Source: Saccharomonospora xinjiangensis XJ-54
Lineage (GTDB): Bacteria; Actinomycetota; Actinomycetes; Mycobacteriales; Pseudonocardiaceae
Direction: 5' to 3'
Length of the DNA stretch: 64,000 nucleotides
NCBI RefSeq assembly: GCF_000258175.1
Contig: NZ_JH636049.1
Coordinates: forward strand, 4,007,482 to 4,071,481
How positions within the stretch are numbered: position 1 is the stretch's first letter; each line of letters begins with the position of its first letter. The notes under the pieces were generated by a model, which was given only the letters and a program-made list of their open reading frames with translations, had not been told where the DNA came from and made no database searches. Position numbers and translations under genes: made by a program. Below, piece after piece: positions 36,107-46,304 of the stretch.

Positions 36107-36973
36107 CTACGGCTGCGCGCCCACTTTGCTGACGGCCCTCGCGCCGAGTGTGGCGCCCTGCGCGAGGATCGCCTCCGGTGCGCCGCCTCGCAGCCACCCG
36201 GTGATGACACCGGCGTCGAAGGCGTCGCCTGCGCCGGTGCTGTCCACGCACGGCACGTCTTCCGCAGGGGCAACCACGATGCCGTCGCCGTCAACCCACG
36301 CCGCGCCGCGCAGGCCGAACGTGACCGCGACCGCGCCCACCGTGCCGAGCAGGCTCCGCGCGGCCTCGGGTTCCTCGGACCCGGTCAGCGCGCGCAGCTC
36401 GTCGGCGTTCGGCAGCAGCAGGTCAACACCCCGCACGTCGTCGAGGAACGCCTGCGGGTCGGTGAGCAGCGCCGCAGCCTGCGGGTCCACCGACGTCGTG
36501 AGCCCCAGCCGCCTGGCCAGCGCGAGTGCTTCCAGGCCGCCCCACCTCGAAGAGGGGTCCAGCAGCACGTAGCCGGACAGATGCAGGTGGGTCGCTCCCT
36601 CCAATGCCGGGGCGGTGACGTCCGAGGGCTGGAACCTCTTGTTCGCGCCCCGGTCCGGCAACATCGTGCGCTGCCCCTCGGCATCGACGAGCACGACCAC
36701 GCAACACGTCGGCGTCTCGGGGTCGATGGCGAACGCGCAGTGCACCCCGGCGGCTTCCAGCTCGCCACGCAGGAGGCGCCCGCCCGCGTCGTCGCCGACC
36801 CGTGCCACGAGCGTGGTGTCGGTGCCGCGATCCCGCAGCCACAACGCGGTGTTGGCACCTGCGCCCCCTCCCGTGACGTTCACCGCCGCGCGAGCGTCCC
36901 CGCCGTAGACGATGGGCTCGTCGTGCCGCGCGACGATGTCGAGGCCGACGTCTCCGACAACCACCACCCTCAT
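36107..36973 (-). CDS. psuK: PfkB-family kinase, probable pseudouridine kinase
   Basis: This 288-residue ribokinase-fold enzyme starts VVVVGDVGLDIVARHDEPIV and has the substrate-side motif NVTGGGAGANTALWLRDRG and the C-terminal anion-hole motif DSTGAGDAFDAGVITGWLRG with the catalytic Asp. On its own the family assignment would be PfkB only. The 4-base overlap with psuG identifies it as the kinase that makes pseudouridine 5'-phosphate before glycosidic cleavage. Length fits. Confidence 0.85.
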   Translation of the reverse strand: MRVVVVGDVGLDIVARHDEPIVYGGDARAAVNVTGGGAGANTALWLRDRGTDTTLVARVGDDAGGRLLRGELEAAGVHCAFAIDPETPTCCVVVLVDAEGQRTMLPDRGANKRFQPSDVTAPALEGATHLHLSGYVLLDPSSRWGGLEALALARRLGLTTSVDPQAAALLTDPQAFLDDVRGVDLLLPNADELRALTGSEEPEAARSLLGTVGAVAVTFGLRGAAWVDGDGIVVAPAEDVPCVDSTGAGDAFDAGVITGWLRGGAPEAILAQGATLGARAVSKVGAQP

Positions 36974-37893
36974 CGCGCCAGCTCCGAGGCGATGCGGGCG
37001 GCGAGTTCGGCATTGGAGAGCACGAGGGCCTCGTTCGCGTCGAGGCTCGCGCCGCCGCTGGCCGTGTGGAAGTGCTCCAGCAGCGTGGGGGTCACGTCGG
37101 CGCCGCTCACGCCGCGGTCCCGGATCAGCTCCAGGCCCTCGGCGAGCAACCGGTCGTGCACGGCGCGGTCGAGTTCGTGCTCGGCAGGGACGGGGTTCGC
37201 CAGCAGCACACCCGACCCGGCGAACGCGCGGTGCGCGGAGACGACGGCCGCGGCCTCAGCGGGATCGTCAACACGGTGCGGAACGCGATGGCCGGAGGAG
37301 CGCAGGTAGAACGCGGGGAAGTCGTCGGTGCGGTACCCGAGCACGGGCACAGACTGTGTTTCGAGCACTTCGAGGGTCGCTCCGATGTCGAGGATCGACT
37401 TCATGCCCGAGCACACGACGGTGATCGGAATGCGCGCGAGCGCCCCGAGGTCGGCCGAGACGTCCCATGTCACGTCCGCACCGGGAAGCGGGTGGTGCAC
37501 ACCGCCGAGTCCTCCTGTGGCGAACACCGCGATGCCGCAAACGTTCGCGAGCGCTGCCGTGCTCGCCACGGTGGTGGCTCCGGAGGACCCCCGCGCCACA
37601 GCCGGTCCCAGGTCTCGCAGCGACAGCTTGTCGAGCGCGGAATCGGGTGCGCAGACGCGTTCCAGTCCGGCATCGGTCAACCCCACCCTGACGACTCCGT
37701 CGAGCACGGCGATGGTGGCGGGAACGGCGCCTGCGTCGCGCACCGTCCGTTCCAGCCGCCTCGCCACCTTGAGGTTGCGGCCTGGTGGCAGTCCGTGGGA
37801 CAGCAGGGTGCTTTCGAGCGCGACGACCGGGGCGTGGGTGGCCACGGCGTCGGCGACCTCGGGGGACATCGACAGGGTGGAGTCGGGCTTCAT
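36970..37893 (-). CDS. psuG: Pseudouridine-5'-phosphate glycosidase
   Basis: This 307-residue enzyme splits (reversibly forms) the C-C glycosidic bond of pseudouridine 5'-phosphate. It shows the family stretches APVVALESTLLSHGLPPGRN, ATIAVLDGVVRVGL, FATGGLGGVHHPLPG and VCSGMKSILDIGATLEVLET; the Lys in SGMKSILD is the expected catalytic lysine. ATG 37893 (MKPDSTLSMSPEV) is the best start. With psuK it forms a pseudouridine salvage operon, probably fed by RNA turnover. Confidence 0.93.
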   Translation of the reverse strand: MKPDSTLSMSPEVADAVATHAPVVALESTLLSHGLPPGRNLKVARRLERTVRDAGAVPATIAVLDGVVRVGLTDAGLERVCAPDSALDKLSLRDLGPAVARGSSGATTVASTAALANVCGIAVFATGGLGGVHHPLPGADVTWDVSADLGALARIPITVVCSGMKSILDIGATLEVLETQSVPVLGYRTDDFPAFYLRSSGHRVPHRVDDPAEAAAVVSAHRAFAGSGVLLANPVPAEHELDRAVHDRLLAEGLELIRDRGVSGADVTPTLLEHFHTASGGASLDANEALVLSNAELAARIASELAR

Positions 37894-37946
37894 GGTCACG
37901 GGTAGGCATCCTCGTGCATCCCGGCCGTGGACGAGCATGGGGCATC

Positions 37947-38204
37947 ATGGAAGGCGTGAGTACGACGACGCTGCCTGACGTGGAAACCCGGCCGGAGAGC
38001 ACCGACACGACGGACGACGACTCTCCGAAGATGTTCCACTACGTGCGCAAGAACAAGATCGCCGAAAGCGCGGTCATGGGCACGCACGTGGTGGCCCTGT
38101 GCGGAGAGGTCTTCCCGGTGACGAAGTCGCCGAAGCCGGGGTCGCCCGTGTGCCCCGAGTGCAAGCGGATTTTCGAGAACCTGCCTCCGGGCGGCGAGGA
38201 CTGA
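37947..38204 (+). CDS. DUF3039 zinc-ribbon-like protein
   Basis: This small protein of 85 residues (ATG 37947), or 82 if GTG 37956 is used, has an acidic Thr-rich start and the conserved FHYVRKNKIAESAVMGTHVV, then a Cys set ALCGEVFPV ... VCPECKRIF that could bind zinc. The motif is characteristic of DUF3039. It is soluble; function unknown. It is divergent from psuG and convergent with yihY, 18 bases apart. Confidence 0.85.
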   Translation: MEGVSTTTLPDVETRPESTDTTDDDSPKMFHYVRKNKIAESAVMGTHVVALCGEVFPVTKSPKPGSPVCPECKRIFENLPPGGED

Positions 38205-38222
38205 CGACCCCGCCGGTGCGGG

Positions 38223-39434
38223 TCAGCGCGAATCACCCCGCCGCGGGCCTTCGGCCTTTCCAGGGTCCGCGGCGGCGGGTGGTTCCGAGCCGCGCGGTGC
38301 CGCGCCGGTGCCCTCCGGCGCCTCGGCTTCCTCCGTGCCCTCCGGCTCGCCCGCCGTGCCGCTCTCGCCTTCGCCACGTCGTGGCCTTCGCAGCGGCTGA
38401 GTGGTGCGATACCAGAGCGTGCTTCTGCCCTCGTCCTCCGCTCGCAGGCGCTCCTTGACCCGTTCCATCTCCAGCCTGCGCCACTTGCGACGTTGCCTGC
38501 GGGTCAGCTTCGCGGGCCAGAGTTCCTGGATGGCGCTGTTGAAGTAGGCGCCCGCCACGATGGCGAGGCCGATGAAGAACGTGAACAGCAGGAACGCGAT
38601 GGGGGTCGCCAGCGCGCCGTAGGTGTAGCCCGTCGTCGTGATCCAGCTGATGTAGACGCGCAGCCCGACACTGGAGAGCAGGAAGATCACCATCGCGAGC
38701 ACGGCGCCGGGAAGGCCGCGGTGCCACGGCAACTTGCGCGGCAGGGACAGCTTGTACAGCGTGGCGAGCGCGAGGACGAGCAGCACGGCCACCGTCGGGT
38801 AGTAGAGCACGCTCAGCCACGACGCGATGGTCGGCTGCCAGTCGTCGGGGAAGAACTTCGGCAGCAGATCGGGTCCGATCGCGATGATCGGCAACCCGAT
38901 GACCAGCAGCACCAGACTGGCGAGGTAGAGCAGCAGCGCGAAAATCCGCTGCCACACCTCGTTGCGGACGCCGTACTGGTCGTGGGCCACGGTGATGGCG
39001 TCCACGAAGGACGACATGGCGGAGGAACCGGCCCACAGCGAGATGAGGAAACCCACGGACACGATCTCGCCCTTGCCCGTGGTCAGGATGTCGTCCACCG
39101 TCGGCTCGATAATCTGTGACACGACGCTGCCGCTGAAAACCGTCTCCGAGAACGCGATGATCTTGTCGTGTACCTGGCGCACGATGCTCTCGCCGAACCA
39201 GTCGCCGATGAACCCGAGGCTGCCGAGCAATCCGAGCAGCAGGGGCGGCAACGACAACGTCTGCCAGAACGCGGCCTCGGCCGATTCGGAGAAGATGTTG
39301 CCTTCCCACGCCTTGTTCACCGTGCGGCTCAGCAGGCGCCATGGCCCTTTCCGCCTGACCCCTCGTGCGGGCCGGCGTTCGCCCTCGCCGTCGGTAATGC
39401 CGCCGTCTCGCGTCTGCATCGCGGCTTCAAGCAT
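38223..39434 (-). CDS. YihY/BrkB-family membrane protein
   Basis: This 403-residue protein has six membrane segments in the YihY pattern: LSLPPLLLGLLGSLGFIGDW, EIVSVGFLISLWAGSSAMSS with the following VDAITVAHD, IFALLLYLASLVLLVIGLPI, the PTVAVLLVLALATLYKLSLP segment, and YGALATPIAFLLFTFFIGLA. A basic cytoplasmic region (KLTRRQRRKWRRLEMERVKE) and a Glu/Gly/Pro-rich tail follow. ATG 39434 is chosen; GTG 39464 and ATG 39419 are possible. Earlier annotation of the family as RNase BN is wrong; function unknown. It belongs to the sigB-sigA conserved block. Confidence 0.87.
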   Translation of the reverse strand: MLEAAMQTRDGGITDGEGERRPARGVRRKGPWRLLSRTVNKAWEGNIFSESAEAAFWQTLSLPPLLLGLLGSLGFIGDWFGESIVRQVHDKIIAFSETVFSGSVVSQIIEPTVDDILTTGKGEIVSVGFLISLWAGSSAMSSFVDAITVAHDQYGVRNEVWQRIFALLLYLASLVLLVIGLPIIAIGPDLLPKFFPDDWQPTIASWLSVLYYPTVAVLLVLALATLYKLSLPRKLPWHRGLPGAVLAMVIFLLSSVGLRVYISWITTTGYTYGALATPIAFLLFTFFIGLAIVAGAYFNSAIQELWPAKLTRRQRRKWRRLEMERVKERLRAEDEGRSTLWYRTTQPLRRPRRGEGESGTAGEPEGTEEAEAPEGTGAAPRGSEPPAAADPGKAEGPRRGDSR

Positions 39435-39615
39435 GGTCCATCCGGACTCCCCCGGCTCGACCACCCCCGCGGCGTGTCCTTTCCGAGTTTCCCTTCACAG
39501 GGCCAGGTAGGCTTTCGCGGGCACCCTCACCGACCCCGGCACGGCTGCCGGCAGCCAGCTGGTCGTCCTCGTGAGGGTTTTCGCATGTCCGTGTGTCCGA
39601 GGAGTTGGAGCGTCG

Positions 39616-41382
39616 GTGTCGGAGACCGCACAGGCCGGAGGCGGCGTGCAGGGTTACGCCGCGCCCGAGCCGGCGCACGACGCGACGGCCCGCCCCCTGC
39701 GTGCGTGGCAGCGTCGGGCGCTCACCAAGTACCTCACCCGCAGACCGAAGGACTTCCTCGCCGTGGCGACGCCCGGCGCTGGCAAGACCGTGTTCGGGCT
39801 GAGAGTGGCGGCGGAACTACTCTCCGACCGCACCGTCGAGGCGATCACCATCGTGACGCCGACCGAACACCTGAAGCACCAGTGGGCGGCGTCGGCGGAG
39901 CGAGCGGGCATCGCCATCGACTCGAACTTCCGCAACACCACGGGTGTGACGTCGTCGGACTACCAGGGTGTCGCGCTCACCTACGCTCAGGTGGCGGCAC
40001 ACCCCACGCTGCACAGGGTGCGCACGGAGAACCGTAAGACGCTCGTGATCCTCGACGAGATCCACCACGCCGGAGACGCGAAGTCCTGGGGCGACGCGGT
40101 GTCCGAGGCGTTCACGCCCGCCGTGCGCAGGCTCGCGCTGACCGGAACGCCGTTCCGCAGCGACGACTCACCGATCCCGTTCGTCACCTACGAGCCCGAC
40201 GCCGACGGGGCGCTGCGGAGCAGGGCCGACCACTCTTACAACTACGCCGACGCGCTCGCCGACGGCGTGGTGCGGCCCGTGGTGTTCCTCGCCTACTCCG
40301 GCGAGGCGTCGTGGCGGACGAGCGCGGGTGACGAGTTCACGGCCCGGCTCGGCGAGCCGCTCACGGCGGAGCAGACGGCACGCGCGTGGCGCACCGCGCT
40401 CGACCCGTCGGGCGAGTGGATGCCCGCGGTGCTCCAGGCCGCCGACACCCGGCTCTCGCAGCTTCGGGCCAGCGGGATGCCCGACGCGGGCGGCCTGGTG
40501 ATCGCCACCGATCAGGAGACCGCCCGTGCCTACGCGAAGCTCCTCACGAACATCGCGGGGGAGCAGCCGGTCGTGGTGCTGTCCGACGATCCCAAGGCCA
40601 CCCGGCGCATCGGCGAGTTCTCCGAATCGCACGAACGCTGGCTGGTCGCGGTGCGCATGGTGTCGGAGGGTGTTGACGTGCCGAGGCTGGCCGTCGGTGT
40701 GTACGCCACGAGTGCCTCGACGCCGTTGTTCTTCGCGCAGGCCATCGGGAGGTTCGTGCGGTCGAGGCAGCAGGGGGAGACGGCGAGTGTCTTCCTGCCG
40801 AGCGTGCCGGTGCTGCTGGAGCTGGCCAGCGAACTGGAGGCCGAGCGCGACCACGTGCTCGGCAAGCCGCACAGGGAGAAGGACGGCTGGGACGACGAGC
40901 TGCTCATCGCGGCCAACCGCACCGAGGACGAGCCGGGCGAGGAGGAGAAGTCCTTCACCGCTCTCGGCGCGTCGGCCGAACTCGACCAGGTCATCTACGA
41001 CGGCAACTCGTTCGGCACCGCCGTCTTCTCCGGGAGCGAGGAGGAGCAGGAATACCTTGGCCTGCCGGGTTTGCTCGACGCCGACCAGGTGAGGGCGCTG
41101 CTGCGGAAGCGTCAGGAGGAGCAGCTCGCCGATGCTTCGAGACGCAAACCCGCGGCCGAGGAGCAGCCGTCCGCCCCGCCACCGCGCCCCACGTCGGTGA
41201 ACGAGCGGATCAAGGCGCTGCGTAAGGAACTGAACGCGCTGGTGGGCCTGTATCACCACAGGACACGCAAGCCGCACGGTGCGATCCACAACGAGTTGCG
41301 CCGCATCTGCGGCGGTCCGCCCACGGCGATGGCCACGGTGGAACAGCTGGAGGAGCGAATCGCCACGCTCCGGTCCTGGTAG
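39616..41382 (+). CDS. Stand-alone SF2 (DEAH-like) helicase of unknown role
   Basis: This 588-residue protein starts at GTG 39616 (GGAG 5 bases before). Its N-terminal ATPase has RPLRAWQRRALTKYL (Q-like), Walker A VATPGAGKTVFGL (51-58), a DEIHH motif II near 147, and LTGTPFRSD (motif III). The second RecA domain has VRMVSEGVDVPRLAVGVYA and the Arg-finger motif FFAQAIGRFVRSRQQGE. The last 150 residues (from about 440) are acidic then helical, ending AMATVEQLEERIATLRSW. DNA or RNA unwinding or translocation is expected; the closest groups are type III restriction-like and RadD-like helicases. There is no methylase or nuclease partner nearby. Confidence 0.87.
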   Translation: MSETAQAGGGVQGYAAPEPAHDATARPLRAWQRRALTKYLTRRPKDFLAVATPGAGKTVFGLRVAAELLSDRTVEAITIVTPTEHLKHQWAASAERAGIAIDSNFRNTTGVTSSDYQGVALTYAQVAAHPTLHRVRTENRKTLVILDEIHHAGDAKSWGDAVSEAFTPAVRRLALTGTPFRSDDSPIPFVTYEPDADGALRSRADHSYNYADALADGVVRPVVFLAYSGEASWRTSAGDEFTARLGEPLTAEQTARAWRTALDPSGEWMPAVLQAADTRLSQLRASGMPDAGGLVIATDQETARAYAKLLTNIAGEQPVVVLSDDPKATRRIGEFSESHERWLVAVRMVSEGVDVPRLAVGVYATSASTPLFFAQAIGRFVRSRQQGETASVFLPSVPVLLELASELEAERDHVLGKPHREKDGWDDELLIAANRTEDEPGEEEKSFTALGASAELDQVIYDGNSFGTAVFSGSEEEQEYLGLPGLLDADQVRALLRKRQEEQLADASRRKPAAEEQPSAPPPRPTSVNERIKALRKELNALVGLYHHRTRKPHGAIHNELRRICGGPPTAMATVEQLEERIATLRSW

Positions 41383-41511
41383 GCGTTCCCTACGCCGCTG
41401 AGCGCCCCGTAGAGGGCCGGACGCCGTGGTGCCGACCCGCAAAGCCCGGTAGGCGGGCCGAAGTCGTCTCCCTGTGGATTCCGGGCCTGCCGAGGCCCTC
41501 GATATGACAAC

Positions 41512-41544
41512 GGGGCGGGGACCCCGGCTCGGGATCCCCGCCCC
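41512..41544. terminator. 10-bp hairpin between helicase and DUF7455 genes
   Basis: GGGGCGGGGA (41512-41521) pairs with TCCCCGCCCC (41535-41544); after one mismatch a CCC/GGG step closes a 5-base loop. It is placed for both convergent genes. Confidence 0.65.
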
Positions 41545-41576
41545 AACTCACTTTCCGTGTCGGCTGGGCGACGGCC

Positions 41577-41756
41577 TCAGCGCTGGATGTCGGCGTCCAG
41601 CTCCTTCAGCTTGGCCTCGTACTCACGGCCGTGGTGACCACAGAACAACAGCTCTCCACCGCTCGGGAGAACGGCGCGCATCTGTGCGGCTGCTCCGCAA
41701 CGGTCACAACGGTCCGCAGCGGTCAGTTCGGGGCGGGTGAGCGTCGTGGTTGCCAT
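41577..41756 (-). CDS. Small zinc-ribbon-like protein (DUF7455 type)
   Basis: This 59-residue protein starts at ATG 41756 (GGGAG 5 bases upstream): MATTTLTRPELTAADRCDRC, then LPSGGELLFCGHHGREYEAK. CDRC plus FCGHH gives a Cys2/Cys-His metal site. Such proteins are conserved near sigA/sigB in actinobacteria. Function unknown; a nucleic-acid or RNA-polymerase-linked role is only a guess from location. Confidence 0.85.
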   Translation of the reverse strand: MATTTLTRPELTAADRCDRCGAAAQMRAVLPSGGELLFCGHHGREYEAKLKELDADIQR

Positions 41757-42011
41757 AGGAGTCTCCCTCCGTCCCGGCATCGCCAGCCGATGCCATCGTT
41801 GCGCCGCGACCACCCTGGTCGGACCTACCTACCGCCGAGCGCGGTGGCTCGCAGCCTCCACTCTTGCAGACGTTTCGGCTCCCGCAAGTGTTCCCCGGCG
41901 CCGTGGGAGCCACCTCACCCCGGATTGACCCGAATGTCGCAACGTGCTGCTCCACGTCGTGCGGCACCCGGTTGGAGACTCTGTTTGCGGTGGTCAGGCA
42001 GTATTTGAGGG

Positions 42012-42890
42012 GTGACGATCTCCACGGACAACGGGGTGCTGGACCGGGTTCCCGCGCCGGCCTTGTTCGTTCTCAGCGGAATTTCGATGTACGTCGGCGC
42101 GGCGCTCGCCGTCGGGCTGTTCGAGGTCGCCTCACCGGCGGGGGTTGCGTGGCTGCGATGCGTCGGCGCGGCGCTGATCCTGCTGCTGTGGCGCAGGCCG
42201 GGGCGAGCGGCGTGGCGGGGAAGGCCGCTGCTACTGGCAGGCACCTTCGGGGTCGTCACAGCCGGGATGAACGTGTTGTTCTACGAGGCGATCGCGCGGC
42301 TGCCGCTGGGCACAGGGGTGGCGATCGAGTTCGCCGGGCCCGTGGTCGTCGCCGCACTCGGCTCGCGGGGAGCGCGGGACATCGCCGCCCTCGCGGGCGT
42401 CGTCGCCGGCGTGTTCCTCATCGCGGACGTGCAGTGGGAGGGCAGTCCCGCTGGGGTGGCTTACGCCCTCGGTGCGGCTGCGGCCTGGGCGGCCTACATC
42501 GTGCTGGGCACAAGGGTCGCCCTCGCCGGGAACGGCGTGGACGGTCTCGCGGTCGGTTGCGCCGTCGCCACGGTGGCCCTCTCACCACTGGCGGTGCACA
42601 CGACGGCAGTGTGGAGCGAGCCCGGCCTGCTCGCGTCGGCCGTGGGAATGGGCCTGCTGTCCACGGTCGTTCCCTACGCGCTCGACCAGGTCGTGCTCCG
42701 CAGGGCCGGGCAGGCCCGGTTCGCGCTCCTGCTCGCCCTGCTGCCCGTGACAGCGGCCGTCGTCGGGTTCGTGGTGCTCGGCCAGGTACCCGCGCTCGTG
42801 GAGACGCTCGGGATTCTCGCCGTCGTGGCCGGTGTGGCACTGGGATCGGGCACGATCAGGGGCGGGCGAGCACGCGGACTCCGGACATGA
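42012..42890 (+). CDS. EamA/DMT-family exporter (RhtA-like)
   Basis: This 292-residue protein has ten predicted membrane segments in two EamA repeats. SPAGVAWLRCVGAALILLLW and GMNVLFYEAIARLPLGTGVA with IEFAGPVVVAAL closely follow the RhtA (threonine/homoserine exporter) pattern; the second repeat holds GMGLLSTVVPYALDQVVLRR. The GTG start has GAGGG 5 bases upstream. It is likely an amino acid or metabolite exporter; the substrate is unproven. A hairpin starts right at its stop. Confidence 0.88.
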   Translation: MTISTDNGVLDRVPAPALFVLSGISMYVGAALAVGLFEVASPAGVAWLRCVGAALILLLWRRPGRAAWRGRPLLLAGTFGVVTAGMNVLFYEAIARLPLGTGVAIEFAGPVVVAALGSRGARDIAALAGVVAGVFLIADVQWEGSPAGVAYALGAAAAWAAYIVLGTRVALAGNGVDGLAVGCAVATVALSPLAVHTTAVWSEPGLLASAVGMGLLSTVVPYALDQVVLRRAGQARFALLLALLPVTAAVVGFVVLGQVPALVETLGILAVVAGVALGSGTIRGGRARGLRT

Positions 42891-42925
42891 GTACGGGGCC
42901 GGGAGAAGATCCCCCGGCCCCGTAC
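42891..42925. terminator. 13-bp perfect hairpin between exporter and sigA
   Basis: Arms 42891-42903 (GTACGGGGCCGGG) and 42913-42925 pair perfectly around a 9-base loop, directly after the exporter stop and 31 bases from the sigA stop on the other strand. Confidence 0.75.
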
Positions 42926-42956
42926 ACCGGCGTAAGGCCGGAAACGATCGGTCGTC

Positions 42957-44336
<1,380 letters not shown>

Positions 44337-44455
44337 GTACGCCCTTTCGCAGCGGTCGGTCACGACGAACCGAGACGTGGGGTCCCGGCTGCCTCAGGTT
44401 CGGGGAACTCGCCCCGGCCTGCGGTTTTGTCTCCCGCAGCCGAGAGCCGTGTTCC

Positions 44456-44461
44456 ATTGTA
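44456..44461 (-). promoter_or_regulatory. -10 element for sigA
   Basis: TACAAT on the minus strand (44461-44456) stands out as AT-rich in this region. With 17 bases upstream a weak -35 GCGACC (44484-44479) is possible. The start would be near 44449, leaving a leader of about 110 bases. Confidence 0.5.
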
Positions 44462-44511
44462 ACGACGCCAGGGGCGCAGGTCGCACCCGCGATCATCTTT
44501 CGTCGCCGGTT

Positions 44512-44558
44512 TTCCGCGCCGAGGAGCGTTGGCACCCTTCGGCGTTCTCGGCGCGGAA
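44512..44558 (-). terminator. 12-bp hairpin downstream of ppgK
   Basis: TTCCGCGCCGAG (44512-44523) pairs perfectly with 44547-44558 around a 23-base loop, 12 bases past the ppgK stop on the minus strand and upstream of the sigA promoter. Confidence 0.55.
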
Positions 44559-44570
44559 GAAGGCAGGGGC

Positions 44571-45332
44571 TCAGTGGGCGAGCCCCTCCTTCGCGGCGGC
44601 GGCCGCGCCGACGATCCCCGCGTTGTTCAGCAGCGATGCCGTGATGACGGGTGTCCGGATGTCCAGCAGCGGCACCCACTTGTGCGACTTCTTGCTCACG
44701 CCGCCACCCACGATGAACAGATCCGGCCAGATGAGGTTCTCCAACACGGTCAGATAACGATTGACACGCTTGGCCCAATCGGGGTAGGAGAGGCCCTCGT
44801 TATCCTTCGCCGAGGCCGCCGCCTTCTTCTCCGCGTCGTGCCCGTCGATCTCGATGTGCCCGAACTCGGTGTTGGGCATGAGGGAGCCGTTCTGGAACAG
44901 AGCGCTTCCGATGCCCGTGCCGAATGTGAGCAGCGCGACGACGCCTTTCCGCGCGACGGGGTCGCCGAACCGCATCTCGGCCATCCCGGCGGCGTCGGCG
45001 TCGTTCAGCATCGCGATACCCGCTGTGTCACGCCCAAGCCGCTCGGCGAACAGGGCATCGGCGTCGAGGCCGACCCAGCTCGGGTCGATGTTGGCCGCGG
45101 TGTGGGCGACGCCCCGCTTGACGACAGCGGGCAGCGTGATGCCGACCGGTCCCTCCCAGCCGAAGTGCCTCACGATCTCGGCCACGACATCGGCCACAGC
45201 CTCCGGCGTTGACGGCTTCGGCGTGTCGATGCGCAGCCGGTCGCCGATCAGCTCGCCCTTGTCGAGGTCAACGAGGGCGCCCTTGATGCCACTGCCGCCG
45301 ATGTCGATGCCGAACCCACGGTTCGCCGTCAT
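44571..45332 (-). CDS. ppgK: Polyphosphate glucokinase
   Basis: This 253-residue ROK-like kinase phosphorylates glucose with polyphosphate (and usually ATP). Phosphate loops are seen in [17 protein letters not shown] and [16 protein letters not shown]. Also present are the family stretch [15 protein letters not shown] with the catalytic Asp, the glucose-binding [19 protein letters not shown], and [17 protein letters not shown]. Length and order (sigA-ppgK-suhB) match other actinobacteria. It is divergent from suhB with 73 bases between starts. Confidence 0.95.
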   Translation of the reverse strand: MTANRGFGIDIGGSGIKGALVDLDKGELIGDRLRIDTPKPSTPEAVADVVAEIVRHFGWEGPVGITLPAVVKRGVAHTAANIDPSWVGLDADALFAERLGRDTAGIAMLNDADAAGMAEMRFGDPVARKGVVALLTFGTGIGSALFQNGSLMPNTEFGHIEIDGHDAEKKAAASAKDNEGLSYPDWAKRVNRYLTVLENLIWPDLFIVGGGVSKKSHKWVPLLDIRTPVITASLLNNAGIVGAAAAAKEGLAH

Positions 45333-45405
45333 GGGGGAGGCCCCTTCCTTCTCGATTCAGAAGTCGTTGCGCGAGACTTTAACCGGATGTGATCCCATAG
45401 TCGGC

Positions 45406-46239
45406 GTGGGAGCAGTGGAATCGGACCTCGATCTGACCGCCGTCGCCGAGCGGGTCGCCGCCGACGCCGCCGACCTGGTTCGTGACGCCTACGAATCCAT
45501 GTTGACCGGCGCCACCGTGGCCGTCGATACGAAGACCAGCGCGACGGACGTGGTGACGGCGGTGGACACCGCGTCCGAACGGCTGGTGCGCGAGCGGCTC
45601 GCCGAGTTGAGGCCGTACGACGCGGTGCTGGGTGAGGAGGAGGGCACGCACGGTGCCACTCTCGACCTTGGCGAAGAGGGCGTGACCTGGGTGGTGGACC
45701 CGATCGACGGCACCGTCAACTTCCTGTACGGGCTGCCCTGGTTCGCTGTGTCGGTCGCCGCGCAGATCGGGGGAGTTTCGGTCGCGGGCGCCGTGGTCGA
45801 GCCCGTTTCGGGACGTCGATGGACCGCCACCCGGGGGAAAGGCGCGTGGCTCGACGGGCGACCGCTACGGGTTTCGGCGCCCACCGACCTCGGTGTGTCG
45901 CTGCTCGCCACCGGGTTCGCCTACCGGTCCGAGCGCAGGGCACGGCAGGCGGACTTCGCGGCGCGCATCCTCGGCAGGGTGCGGGACCTGCGCAGGCAGG
46001 GTTCCGCAGCACTCGACCTGTGTGCCGTTGCCGCGGGCTGGGTCGATGCCTATGTGGAACACGGGCTGAAGCGGTGGGACTGGGCCGCGGGGGCACTCGT
46101 CGCCGAGGAGGCAGGAGCCGTGCTCGCCCTGCCAGGGCAGGACCCCGGCCTCGGCGCCGACACCATCCTCGCCGCAGCACCGTCCATTGCGGACCCGCTG
46201 AGGGCCGCGCTGCTGGAGTGCGGCGTCGGCGCGGTCTGA
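45406..46239 (+). CDS. suhB: Inositol-1-monophosphatase family protein
   Basis: This 277-residue phosphatase has the two metal-binding motifs GEEEGTHG and WVVDPIDGTVNFLYGLPWF, and the C-terminal RWDWAAGALVAEEAG, all intact. It should dephosphorylate inositol 1-phosphate, which feeds mycothiol and phosphatidylinositol synthesis in actinobacteria; other sugar phosphates are possible. The start is GTG 45406, with a second GTG three codons later. A CATAGT hexamer ends 4 bases before the first GTG, so a nearly leaderless transcript is possible. Confidence 0.92.
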   Translation: MGAVESDLDLTAVAERVAADAADLVRDAYESMLTGATVAVDTKTSATDVVTAVDTASERLVRERLAELRPYDAVLGEEEGTHGATLDLGEEGVTWVVDPIDGTVNFLYGLPWFAVSVAAQIGGVSVAGAVVEPVSGRRWTATRGKGAWLDGRPLRVSAPTDLGVSLLATGFAYRSERRARQADFAARILGRVRDLRRQGSAALDLCAVAAGWVDAYVEHGLKRWDWAAGALVAEEAGAVLALPGQDPGLGADTILAAAPSIADPLRAALLECGVGAV

Positions 46240-46304
46240 CGGGCGCCAGGGTGCGCCGTCAAGGCACCCCAGCACGGCAGCCGCAGCGCGGCCCCAAGGC
46301 AGTT

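Noticed and set aside
39616..41382. Defence island around the helicase
   Set aside because: Neighbours are core genes (YihY, DUF7455, exporter, sigA); no nuclease, methylase, reverse transcriptase or toxin is present.
41757..42011. Open frames between the zinc-ribbon gene and the EamA exporter
   Set aside because: No ribosome site and shadow-like composition; the frame reading into the exporter has its real start at GTG 42012.
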